Positions 35,261 through 44,395 of a stretch of DNA of 64,000 bases are shown in pieces. The notes under the pieces were generated by a model. The model saw only the letters and a program-made list of their open reading frames with translations, ran no database searches and was not told where the DNA came from. This DNA is from an uncultured Lachnospiraceae bacterium. GTDB lineage: Bacteria > Bacillota > Clostridia > Lachnospirales > Lachnospiraceae. Numbering within the stretch: position 1 is the first letter of the stretch; the number at the start of each line of letters is the position of its first letter. A program made the position numbers and the translations under genes. Location of the stretch: NCBI GenBank assembly GCA_949051815.1, contig CARQVR010000001.1, positions 62,001 to 126,000 on the forward strand. Reading direction: 5' to 3'.

Positions 35261-35378
35261 ACGGAGAATGCCCGCTTTTGGCATTCTCCCGAGTGAAACG
35301 GAGTTGCAAAGCAACTCCTGGAACTTCTTGGCGTCCCGTCCGATGGCGGGACGTCTTTAGAAGTTCTTTTCACTCTGC
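35261..35378 (+). repeat. Dispersed hairpin repeat family C, copy 3 (3' region of GH25 gene)
   Basis: It matches copy 2 and again abuts a stop codon. The outer stem reads GAACTTCT/AGAAGTTC where copy 2 has GTACTTCT/AGAAGTAC, a paired change. The inner arm is a perfect CGTCCCG/CGGGACG, and an added hairpin, GGAGTTGC/GCAACTCC, is present. Just outside, TTCAGCCCGCGCCCAT is directly repeated at 35206 and 35235. Confidence 0.8.
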
Positions 35379-36719
35379 TATTCAACCGGCACATTTCCCG
35401 TATCTCCGTTCACTACGCCGGAATATGCGGCTGCGCCTTTGGCGTGGTTGATCGAAGTGTCTATATTCATATAACACAGATTCAGGTCTACATTTGTGGA
35501 AATGCCGTCCACCGTTCCCTTGGAGGTGTACTGCCACATATGATAGTAATACGCATCGTATGTAGGCGCATCCGCATATTCCGCAAGCCAGATTCTGTAA
35601 TCCGACAGCCTCGCCATATCTATCCTGTCATCCAGCCAGTTGCGGGAAGCGTAAACGCCCGTCTCATACCCCGCCGCCTCTATGGTCTGCAGGAAAGCCA
35701 TGTGCGCTCTTGTCCGCTCGTCGCTGTCCAGTCCGTCGGCGCGCCCTCTTCCTCCGGCGCTCTCGCTGTCGAGGAATACCGGATAGTCCACGTCATAATT
35801 CTCGATCAGACGAATGACCATGGACGCCTCCTCAACCGCTTCCACCTCGTCCAGCGCCTGCGTGAAGAAATAAACGCCCACCGGAATGCCCGCTGAAATA
35901 GCGCCCTCTATGTTCTCTTTGTATCTGGGATCAATGACAAGCGCGCCCGTGGACGCACCACGGTATCCGCATCGGATAATGGCAAATTCGATGCCCGCAT
36001 TTTTGACTGCCTCCCAGTCGATCTCCTGATTCCATTTGGACACGTCGATGCCCAGCTTCGCACTGCCGTTGTCAAACTGCAGCTCCATATGCTCCGTACC
36101 GTCCGCGTCCTCCTCGGCTCCATTGACCGCCTTGTCCTCCTTCTCGGGGTCGATGTCGTCCTCAGTCAGCATCAGATACTCAATATTATCGAGCACACGG
36201 TACTCGATGTCCTGCCGTACCTGTATCGTCGTGATGGTGTTCGGCACGCGAAAGCCGTCCTTCTCGTTGAGGAATACGCTGTATTCCCCGGAGCGCAGGC
36301 CGTCCACGTAGATCACGCCATCCTTGTCATTGTCCGTGTACTCGCCCACATCCTGAATCGTGATGGTGAAATCCGTTCCCGTCACCAGACGGCCCACACT
36401 GTCCACCACCATAATCCGCAGATCCTTGGCCACAGAACTCATCATCAGCGACACGTTTCTGCCGGAGTAGGATTCAATGCTCTTAAACTTCACCTCCGGG
36501 TCAAAAAAGGTTTCATCGCTCAGAAAAGCAGACAGATCGCCTCCTATCTGCCCTTCCGCTCTCTCCGCCTCTTCCTCCTGCGCAGGCGTCTCTTCCTGCA
36601 CCGGATCCCCGTCGGCAAAACCGAGCTTGCGCTTCACCGTATCCAAATTCACAATGGCGATCACCGCAAACACCGCCAGAAATATGACAATCATGCCGGC
36701 CATCGCCCGTCTCATCCGC

Positions 36720-36730
<11 letters not shown>
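35378..36730 (-). CDS. Membrane-anchored GH25 muramidase
   Basis: About 450 residues. The N-terminal helix (AGMIVIFLAVFAVIAIVNL) has no cleavage site, so the protein is probably anchored with its body outside. An acidic linker follows, then a SpaA/prealbumin-like beta domain (about 105-190; DNDKDGVIYVDGL), then the GH25 domain (about 230-425) with GIDVSKWNQEIDW, AIIRCGYRG, YPVFLDSES (DxE) and MWQYTSKG. GH25 enzymes cut the MurNAc-GlcNAc bond. It is a shorter paralogue of the protein at 44396. The start at 36730 overlaps the rfbA stop and uses AGAGG six bases upstream. It may open the wall for polysaccharide attachment (inference). Confidence 0.88.
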
Positions 36731-37589
<859 letters not shown>

Positions 37590-37626
37590 CCCGTTTTCTC
37601 CTATTCTTAAAAAAGAGTTTTTGTTA

Positions 37627-38301
37627 TCAGAAAGTCACTTCCCCGTCGTGATCCACCAAAGACGCGGAGGTAATGCCCGGAAGCTCCATCAGTTCCTCCA
37701 CCAGTCTGCCCCCGGTCCCGGTTTTGACCTCAACCGCCATGTTCAGCTTATCCTTCGTCAGATTGCGCGCCTTGATCCGGATCATGCCACAGTGCTTTTC
37801 CACAATCTCCATAATCTGCCCTTCCGCCTTATAGTCGGAAGCATTCACCAGAAGAATGACCGCCGGCACGCCGGAAGGCACCCTGTCAAATAATAATATT
37901 ATCACAGTTATGACGATTGATGCAACTACCGCCACCACCGCGAAGCCCGCGCCGCATATGATGCCGACGCTGATCGACCAGAACAAAAACACGAGATCCA
38001 TGGGGTCTTTGATGGCGGTGCGGAATCTCACGATGGACAGCGCGCCCACCATGCCCAGAGATATCACGATGTTTGACTGGATCGTTAGGATCACCGCCGC
38101 CGTGATCACGGAGAGCGCAATCAGCGAAAGATTAAAATTGCGGTTATAGAAGGCATTTTTGTTGACTGTCCGGTAAATCATAAAAATATAGGCGGCTATC
38201 AGAACCGTAATCGCCATGCATATCACGATCTGCGCCACGTCAATCCGGACAGATGCATAGCCCTCCAGAAACGATTTCTTAAAAATGTCGATAAAGCTCA
38301 T
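37627..38301 (-). CDS. DUF4956 membrane protein
   Basis: About 224 residues. Four or so membrane helices lie in the first 145 residues, with the family's conserved GMVGALSIVRFRTAIKDPMDLVFLFWSI block. A soluble ACT-like tail ends near residue 224. DUF4956 proteins are commonly found beside VTC-domain and CotH genes, and both are present here immediately upstream. The function is not established. The start at 38301 has GGGGGAGTGAGGGT upstream and overlaps the VTC gene stop. Confidence 0.9.
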   Translation of the reverse strand: MSFIDIFKKSFLEGYASVRIDVAQIVICMAITVLIAAYIFMIYRTVNKNAFYNRNFNLSLIALSVITAAVILTIQSNIVISLGMVGALSIVRFRTAIKDPMDLVFLFWSISVGIICGAGFAVVAVVASIVITVIILLFDRVPSGVPAVILLVNASDYKAEGQIMEIVEKHCGMIRIKARNLTKDKLNMAVEVKTGTGGRLVEELMELPGITSASLVDHDGEVTF

Positions 38302-38999
38302 ACCCTCACTCCCCCGTAACAATTATATTTTCGGCACAAATAATATTTGGAAAAGCTCGTCCACTGCAAAGAATCGAGCGCAAGCTGCCCGCTGACGTAT
38401 GAGGGCAGAAGCTCGTCCCACTTTACCTCCAGAATGCTTTCCCCTGTGCCAAGCACACTGCGAAGCGGTATCTCCTGCTGCAAAAAGTCCGCAATCCCAT
38501 TGGAGGAAGCGATATCGTCGTCAAAAGTCACCCTCACATTCCCCGCATCACACACAAAGGGCATACGGGTGTACTGCACAATCACCACCGGACGCAGGCT
38601 TTTCAGCCGCATCTGCGTGAACATGGCAGCCTGGGCGGGAGAAACGGCGCCCACAGGTTCCGGTATAACGCCCGCCATAAACTGTCTGCACTGGTCAGCC
38701 GTAACCGGACACGCGGTTTTTTTCGTCATGCCTCTGGACTTCGCCTTACATTCCAGACTGATTCTGGACGTATCGCAGTTATAAAAGCGTATGCGGTATT
38801 TTTCCCGGGGATCATCCCCGTTCTCATTTTCATAAAAGCAGGCATCCTCCGGGCTGTCAAAATAGAGACTGCGAATCAGATACGCCCCGTCCGGCCCCGC
38901 GTGGGCATCCCGCTCCAGAACGCCCTGCGCCCGCAGCTTAAGCACCGCTTTCTGCCTTGCATCTATCCTGTATTTATACTCGTGTCTGTACTCTGTCAC
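38298..38999 (-). CDS. VTC-domain (polyphosphate polymerase-like) protein
   Basis: About 233 residues from a GTG at 38999, chosen because GGGGAG lies ten bases upstream and the longer frame overlaps the upstream gene. It has YRHEYKYRID at the N-terminus, RSLYFDSPEDACFYEN, YRIRFYNCD, ISLECKAKS, VVIVQYTRMPFV, VRVTFDDDI and ILEVKWDELLP, the Lys, Arg and Glu pattern of the tunnel-shaped VTC catalytic domain. In yeast Vtc4 this makes polyphosphate. In bacteria the activity of these short forms is not settled. It is coupled to DUF4956. Confidence 0.88.
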   Translation of the reverse strand: MTEYRHEYKYRIDARQKAVLKLRAQGVLERDAHAGPDGAYLIRSLYFDSPEDACFYENENGDDPREKYRIRFYNCDTSRISLECKAKSRGMTKKTACPVTADQCRQFMAGVIPEPVGAVSPAQAAMFTQMRLKSLRPVVIVQYTRMPFVCDAGNVRVTFDDDIASSNGIADFLQQEIPLRSVLGTGESILEVKWDELLPSYVSGQLALDSLQWTSFSKYYLCRKYNCYGGVRV

Positions 39000-39018
39000 A
39001 TTCTCTGCGCTCCCCGCA

Positions 39019-39981
39019 CTATTCCATACACCCTTTGGCGATACGGACCGATCCTTGTGCCCGCACTTTTTCCTGCACGGCGTTGACACTGCACAGGCCG
39101 TCATACAAATACAGATCGGAGGCCGCGCTGACGCCGTTTTGGCCCGCCACCACCGAGAGCGTACCGCCGTTTATCTCTATGACGCCCCTGTCGTCCGCGC
39201 CCTGATTCACCGTGCGCAGTCCGTTTTTCTCACTCTCTACGCTCACGGACGCATTCTGTATATAAATGCCGTCGTTCCCACGGATGCCGTCGCCCCTGGC
39301 CTGCACCGAAACCGTGCCGTCCAAAAGCCGGATTCTGTCCTTGCCCCGTACACCGTCCTCATGACAGGCGGATACCCGCAGCGCGCCGTTCCCGTTGATC
39401 GTGAGGTCGCAGACACTGTAAAGGCAGGCCGGTGACTCTTCATAATCCGTGTAATCAGGTGAGTCCGTCAGCACATTCTCTGTATCTGACACCAGTGTCA
39501 CAACCACTTTGGACGCTTCTTCTATAAAGACCGCCGGACCGTTTAACGAGGTAATCTCCACCCCCGCCAGATACAGGTGCACCAGCTCATCCTCCTCCGC
39601 GTCGATCACGACCTGTCCCTCCAGACTGCCGGAAAGCCAGATATCGCCGCCGTCAAGAGTCACCCTCCCGCTTTCGCAGGCATCCAGGTCCATCCGCTCC
39701 GTCTTCTCCCAATCCTCCGGCTCGGTCCGCCGGTCATGTTTCGTCCTGCAATCCTGTTTTGAGCGCTCTGCCCGCCAGTCCGCATCCTGCCCGCCTGTCT
39801 CTTCCAAAGCCCCCTGTCCGGACGAAACGCCCTGCTCCGCCGAACTCTCCTGCCCGCCTGAAACGCCCTGCTCCGCCGAAAACTCCGGTCCGGCCTCTCC
39901 CACCGGCGCGTTCTCTCCGGCGCAGGCGGTAAGAAGCATAACCGCGCAAAGAACCGGAACCGCGCAGGCCGCCCGTCTCAT
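39019..39981 (-). CDS. Lipoprotein with Cthe_2159-type carbohydrate-binding beta-helix
   Basis: A 320-residue protein. The signal peptide ends in the lipobox LLTAC. A low-complexity linker follows with a near-repeat of SAEQGVSGGQ and SAEQGVSSGQ, then a basic and acidic stretch. Residues 105-320 are a beta-helix of the Cthe_2159 (DUF4353) type, with VTLDGGDIWLSG, ITSLNGPAVFIEEASKVVVT, DLTINGNGALRV, DGVRGKDRIRL and GDGIRGNDGIYIQNA. Cthe_2159 binds cellulose and pectin-like glycans. It is shorter than many relatives. Its start overlaps the stop of the small membrane protein upstream. Confidence 0.82.
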   Translation of the reverse strand: MRRAACAVPVLCAVMLLTACAGENAPVGEAGPEFSAEQGVSGGQESSAEQGVSSGQGALEETGGQDADWRAERSKQDCRTKHDRRTEPEDWEKTERMDLDACESGRVTLDGGDIWLSGSLEGQVVIDAEEDELVHLYLAGVEITSLNGPAVFIEEASKVVVTLVSDTENVLTDSPDYTDYEESPACLYSVCDLTINGNGALRVSACHEDGVRGKDRIRLLDGTVSVQARGDGIRGNDGIYIQNASVSVESEKNGLRTVNQGADDRGVIEINGGTLSVVAGQNGVSAASDLYLYDGLCSVNAVQEKVRAQGSVRIAKGCME

Positions 39982-40328
39982 GAAGCCCGCTTTCCGGCGG
40001 TGCGAAAAACCTTCCCCGCCAGCCGTTCCGCCACGCCAAGTCCTGCCGCCGATAGAAGCGCCAGCGCGGAATAGCGGAACACGAAACTGATATCATAAAC
40101 GGAATAATAGACCGCTTCCCCCAGATAGTCCGTGGAAAAACTGATGGTAGTCGCTCCCTTCAGGACATAGAATGCCGCATACACCAGACAGGCTATGATC
40201 AGGTCATGCACCAGCCAGTTCACAGCCGCCCCGCACACATCCTTCCAGTCCGCAAGCTCCCTCTCACCCGCCAGTTTCCAGGTAACCATTCCCGGTACCA
40301 GCAGTAGTAAAATAATGACACAAACCAT
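39978..40328 (-). CDS. Small membrane protein of the CotH/VTC cluster
   Basis: About 116 residues from an ATG with GGGGAGGTATAT upstream; the longer frame to 40373 lacks a site. There are three hydrophobic segments: VCVIILLLLVPGMVTW, WLVHDLIIACLVYAAFYVL and a C-terminal YSALALLSAAGLGVA. I do not recognise a named family. It is read between the CotH gene and the carbohydrate-binding lipoprotein gene, overlapping the latter by four bases, so it probably works with them in the membrane. Confidence 0.75.
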   Translation of the reverse strand: MVCVIILLLLVPGMVTWKLAGERELADWKDVCGAAVNWLVHDLIIACLVYAAFYVLKGATTISFSTDYLGEAVYYSVYDISFVFRYSALALLSAAGLGVAERLAGKVFRTAGKRAS

Positions 40329-40436
40329 ATATACCTCCCCATCGCAGCGACGCTTCGTCATGACACACCGCACGGTGTTCCTGTCCTTCGCTTCCGCTTC
40401 GATGCTGTTTCGGTTCTTCTTCGATTCCTGTTCCGC

Positions 40437-43274
40437 TTACTGCGGTTCCTCCGGTGTGAACACGGCGCGCAGGCAGATGCCCTCCTTCGTCACGGCCGCT
40501 TCTATCGTCTCCCCGTCGGACTCGTAAGTCCCCTGCCAGCCCGCAAACCGATACCCTTTTTCCGGCACGGCTGTGGCCGTCACGGGATAGTCGGTGAAAT
40601 AGACGCCCTGCCACTCCCCGTCTTTCAGGTCGGGGGCGATGGTATTGAGCAGGATCGTGCCGCCTCCCTCTGTCTGCAAAGTTACTTTTCCGGTCTCCCC
40701 GGAAAGTCCGAGCGCCTCCGCAAAGTCAGGCACCACATAGTCTGCCCTCTTCTCATAAAACTCATCTATCACCCCGATATTTTCCCAGAAAGTATCGGCT
40801 GTATATACCCCGTCGTTAAACCGGTGATAACTCTTCTCCATAGGCGCCGCATAGCGGGCCGCCATCTCATATAGTTTACCATGAACATCCTGATACGCAA
40901 AGTTTTTATTTACCATGTCCATAAAGGTCAGGCAAAACTGCTGCCGGAACGATTCGTTCCCGATCAGCCCGGACATCAGCGGCGTGGTCAGCGGCGTGCC
41001 GAACCAGTGCGCCTCTTCGGAAAAGGGATCGGATTCATATGTGCTCATGCCGTCGTCGTAAATACCCGTGGACTCGTCGGTATCATACACGCCCCAGCGC
41101 CATCTTCCGTCCCGGTATGCCGCCGCTGCGGCTCCGGCTGTTCCATTTTGTCCTGTTCCGGCTGTTCCGTTTTCTCCCGCTCCGGCTCCGGCGGTCCCGC
41201 TTTCTCCCGCTCCCACTCCGGCTGTTCCGTTTTCTTCCGCTCCGGCCTGCGTTCTGCTGCGCCAGCAGCACAGATTATTCAGGGGCCAGTCCGTATTGCC
41301 GATATAAATTTCAAAACAGTAGTGGTCGATAAAACTCTGTATATCCATCATCCGGCCGATCTCCCGATAGGCCTCCTGATCAGACGGATCCGCCTTTTTG
41401 ACATACGCCACCAGATCCTCGTACAGAGAAAGGTCCTCCTCCTCTCCGACCGACACCCGGTTATCCTGCTTCACCACAATAACCTCATCCCCGGAAAGCC
41501 CGTATTTTTCCTCAAAATATCCCGCACTGAAACGCGACTGTAAATTATATAATCCCCAGTATTCCCCATTCAGAAACAGGTGACAAGGCTCTCCCGGCTG
41601 CGTCTCTATCTCCCGGTCCGCCACAAGGGACTGGTTAAACACATCCCGCAGCATGGTCACATTCGTATCGATAGAACCGGACGTCCGAAGCATCTTCGAC
41701 CGCAGTCCAAGCAAATCCTCGCCGTACTCCTGTCTGGCATAGAAGTTAAAGCCCTTCTGCCGCAGATTTCTGGAGGATCCGCCACGCACCCTGACGCCGA
41801 TCTGCTCCTCACCCAAAAGCTTCCCCTCCGCGTCAAACAGCGCCGCCGTAACCGGCCTTTCCTTCGTCTTGTCGGCATGGGTATAATTCGCCATGAAGGA
41901 GCGCCATATCACGCTCCCGTAGTCCCACGAGCGTCCCTGTTCCCGGTATTCCTCCTGTTTTCTGTAATTCCGGTAATTCACCAGCCATTCCTGATAGTCG
42001 CTGCCAAGCATATAGATGCCGCGCTCTTCGGAAAAGAAGTCCTCCGGATCCACCGTCAAAGACAGCGTCATCAGATCCCCGTACCCCTCTTTTTCCCCAA
42101 AGCCCACAAAATAAACCGCCGATGCGGTTTCGCTTACCTCTCCGGCCTCATTCACCGCGACCGCCTTCACCACCGTTCCCTTGTCAATGCGGTCTTTCGG
42201 CCGGAAATCCCCGTCCCGCGAGATCCCCCCGATAGCGGCATAATAATTTTCCCTGCCGCTGCCGTCCTCTATGACAAACGGCTCCGTGTACAATGCCGAC
42301 TCCGCCGTCGGCTCGCTGCCGTCCGTGGTATAATAAACACGCTGTCCCTCTCCCGCCGACACAGCCAGCTCGAAGGCCTGTTCATAAAAACCGCCTGCCA
42401 CCGAAAAGGAAGGCGCATCCAATGTAGGAATCACATACGATGCAAGGGTTTCGTTGCTCTCTCCGGGACTGCCGTTTTTGACGACGCACCATGCATCCTG
42501 CCCGTCCTTCTGTCTGGCATAGGAAACATCCACCGCAAGGGGCGGCACCACCACCTTGTCAATCGTGTTCCCGCTGCCGTCTGCAAGGGTCAGCGTCTCT
42601 CCCGCCTCATTCAGCCCAAATCCCAGATAATAGCAGGTTTCCCCGCTTTCCTCATCCGTGTTTTGTCCGGCAAAGCCGTCCGCGAACAGCAGCAGATGCG
42701 AGCGCGGTCCTATCTCCATCCGCCCCAGACGGGCATTTTCCGAAAGTTCCTCCTGGTCCGTCAGATACCATCCGTCCAGCGATACCGTTATCAAGGACGG
42801 ATTATATAATTCAATATAGTCGCTGCTCTTCCCTCTGTCGTCCAATGCAAGACTCAGATTGTGGGCGCAGACCTCGTTAATCACGATATGGCGTTTCGCA
42901 TAATCGTCACAGGCGATCCCCGCAAGCAGAACCGCCCACAGGCCGGTGAACGCAAGCAGAAGCCTTCGTCCGCCGTAAGCCGCGCCAAATCCCCTGCGGC
43001 CCGCGAATATCCCCAGAACAAACGAGAAGCCGTATGCCCCCACAAAACAGAAGACATACAGCAACAGGTTCGCATGATATTGCAGGGAAAAGACAGCGCT
43101 GCCAAAGAGCGCATAAAGCATACCGGAAACGGCGGTAAGAATCAGCAGCGCATAGCATAGCGTATCCGCCGCAAGCTGCAGCCGGTTCTTCTTTTCCCTG
43201 TTCCCATGTCGCAGGACGGCCGCTATAAAGCCCGGTATGATAAATAAAATAACACCCGATACGAATCGCCCCAT
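40437..43274 (-). CDS. Membrane-anchored CotH kinase-family protein with lamin-tail and repeat domains
   Basis: A 945-residue protein. It has about four N-terminal membrane helices (1-120), a lamin-tail domain (about 130-265; IVINEVCAHN, DYIELYNPS, LDGWYLTD), a chitobiase-C-like beta domain (VYYTTDGSEPT), a CotH kinase domain (about 390-830; VRVRGGSSRNLRQKGF, FLNGEYWGLYNL, NTDWPLNN, WGVYDTDES), and a C-terminal InlB-like repeat (YRFAGWQGTYES). A low-complexity insert rich in Gly, Ala, Thr, Glu and Asn (about 665-705) splits the kinase domain. CotH proteins phosphorylate secreted proteins. This is the lead gene of the VTC/DUF4956 group. Confidence 0.9.
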   Translation of the reverse strand: MGRFVSGVILFIIPGFIAAVLRHGNREKKNRLQLAADTLCYALLILTAVSGMLYALFGSAVFSLQYHANLLLYVFCFVGAYGFSFVLGIFAGRRGFGAAYGGRRLLLAFTGLWAVLLAGIACDDYAKRHIVINEVCAHNLSLALDDRGKSSDYIELYNPSLITVSLDGWYLTDQEELSENARLGRMEIGPRSHLLLFADGFAGQNTDEESGETCYYLGFGLNEAGETLTLADGSGNTIDKVVVPPLAVDVSYARQKDGQDAWCVVKNGSPGESNETLASYVIPTLDAPSFSVAGGFYEQAFELAVSAGEGQRVYYTTDGSEPTAESALYTEPFVIEDGSGRENYYAAIGGISRDGDFRPKDRIDKGTVVKAVAVNEAGEVSETASAVYFVGFGEKEGYGDLMTLSLTVDPEDFFSEERGIYMLGSDYQEWLVNYRNYRKQEEYREQGRSWDYGSVIWRSFMANYTHADKTKERPVTAALFDAEGKLLGEEQIGVRVRGGSSRNLRQKGFNFYARQEYGEDLLGLRSKMLRTSGSIDTNVTMLRDVFNQSLVADREIETQPGEPCHLFLNGEYWGLYNLQSRFSAGYFEEKYGLSGDEVIVVKQDNRVSVGEEEDLSLYEDLVAYVKKADPSDQEAYREIGRMMDIQSFIDHYCFEIYIGNTDWPLNNLCCWRSRTQAGAEENGTAGVGAGESGTAGAGAGENGTAGTGQNGTAGAAAAAYRDGRWRWGVYDTDESTGIYDDGMSTYESDPFSEEAHWFGTPLTTPLMSGLIGNESFRQQFCLTFMDMVNKNFAYQDVHGKLYEMAARYAAPMEKSYHRFNDGVYTADTFWENIGVIDEFYEKRADYVVPDFAEALGLSGETGKVTLQTEGGGTILLNTIAPDLKDGEWQGVYFTDYPVTATAVPEKGYRFAGWQGTYESDGETIEAAVTKEGICLRAVFTPEEPQ

Positions 43275-43291
43275 ATCACACCCTTATATGC

Positions 43292-44377
43292 TTAACTATT
43301 ACTCTGATACATTTCTTCGTAATACTTCTGGTAATCGCCGCTTGTCACGTTCTTCATCCAGTCCTCATGGGCAAAATACCACTCGATGGTACGGCGGATG
43401 CCGTCCTTAAACATCGTCTCCGGCTCCCAGCCGATTTCCTCCCGGATCTTGTCCGGCGCAATCGCATAACGTCTGTCATGTCCCTTGCGGTCCTCCACAT
43501 AGGTAATCAGCTCTTCCGTCAGATGCGCCCTTCTTGCATCCGTCTCCGGAAGCATGTCGCGCAGCGTCTCTATGATGATTTTCACAATCTCAATGTTCTG
43601 CTTTTCGTTGTGGCCGCCCACATTGTAGGTCTCAAAAAGCCGTCCCTTCTCCTGCACCATGTCGATGGCCTTGGCGTGGTCCTCCACATAGAGCCAGTCG
43701 CGCACGTTTTTGCCGTCCCCGTAGACCGGAAGCTTTTTTCCCTGCAACGCGTTGTTGATGATAAGGGGAATCAGCTTTTCCGGGAACTGGTAAGGCCCGT
43801 AATTGTTGGAGCAGTTTGTAATGTTAGCCGGAAAATGATAGGTGTCCATATACGCCTTCACCAGCATATCCGAACCGGCCTTGCTGGCGGAGTAAGGGCT
43901 GTGCGGCGCGTAGGGCGTCGTCTCGTAGAAATACCCGCCGTCATCGTCGAGTGACCCGTACACCTCGTCGGTGGACACATGCAGAAACCGCTTATCCTCT
44001 TTAAAACTGCCGTCCGGCAGCTCCCAAGCCGCTTTCGCGCAGTTCAACATCACCGCCGTGCCGTACACATTGGTCTGCACAAACACTTCCGGATTCTTAA
44101 TGCTCCTGTCCACATGGCTCTCCGCCGCGAAATGAACGACCCTGTCGATGTCATTTTCGGCAAAAATCTTCTCGATAGCCGCCTTGTCGCAGATATCCGC
44201 CCTGACAAAGGTGTAATTGTCCCTGTTTTCCACCTCTTTCAGGTTTTCCGGATTGCCCGCGTAAGTCAGCGCGTCCACGTTGATGATGCGGATGGAATCG
44301 CCGTATTTCCCGAACATGTAATGAATGTAGTTAGAGCCGATAAAACCGGCGCCGCCTGTTACCAGATATGTCTTCAT
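43292..44377 (-). CDS. rfbB: dTDP-glucose 4,6-dehydratase
   Basis: A 361-residue RmlB of normal length. The NAD-binding loop is YLVTGGAGFIGSNYIHYM. The catalytic region has HVSTDEVYGSL (the Thr-Asp-Glu signature) and YSASKAGSDMLVKAY (Tyr and Lys), followed by NCSNNYGPYQFPEKLIPL and GDGKNVRDWLYVEDH. It makes dTDP-4-keto-6-deoxyglucose, the substrate of RfbC. It lies between the large GH25 gene and the CotH gene, apart from rfbA and rfbC but on the same strand. Confidence 0.97.
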   Translation of the reverse strand: MKTYLVTGGAGFIGSNYIHYMFGKYGDSIRIINVDALTYAGNPENLKEVENRDNYTFVRADICDKAAIEKIFAENDIDRVVHFAAESHVDRSIKNPEVFVQTNVYGTAVMLNCAKAAWELPDGSFKEDKRFLHVSTDEVYGSLDDDGGYFYETTPYAPHSPYSASKAGSDMLVKAYMDTYHFPANITNCSNNYGPYQFPEKLIPLIINNALQGKKLPVYGDGKNVRDWLYVEDHAKAIDMVQEKGRLFETYNVGGHNEKQNIEIVKIIIETLRDMLPETDARRAHLTEELITYVEDRKGHDRRYAIAPDKIREEIGWEPETMFKDGIRRTIEWYFAHEDWMKNVTSGDYQKYYEEMYQSNS

Positions 44378-44395
44378 TTTTTTACCCCCTGTCTC

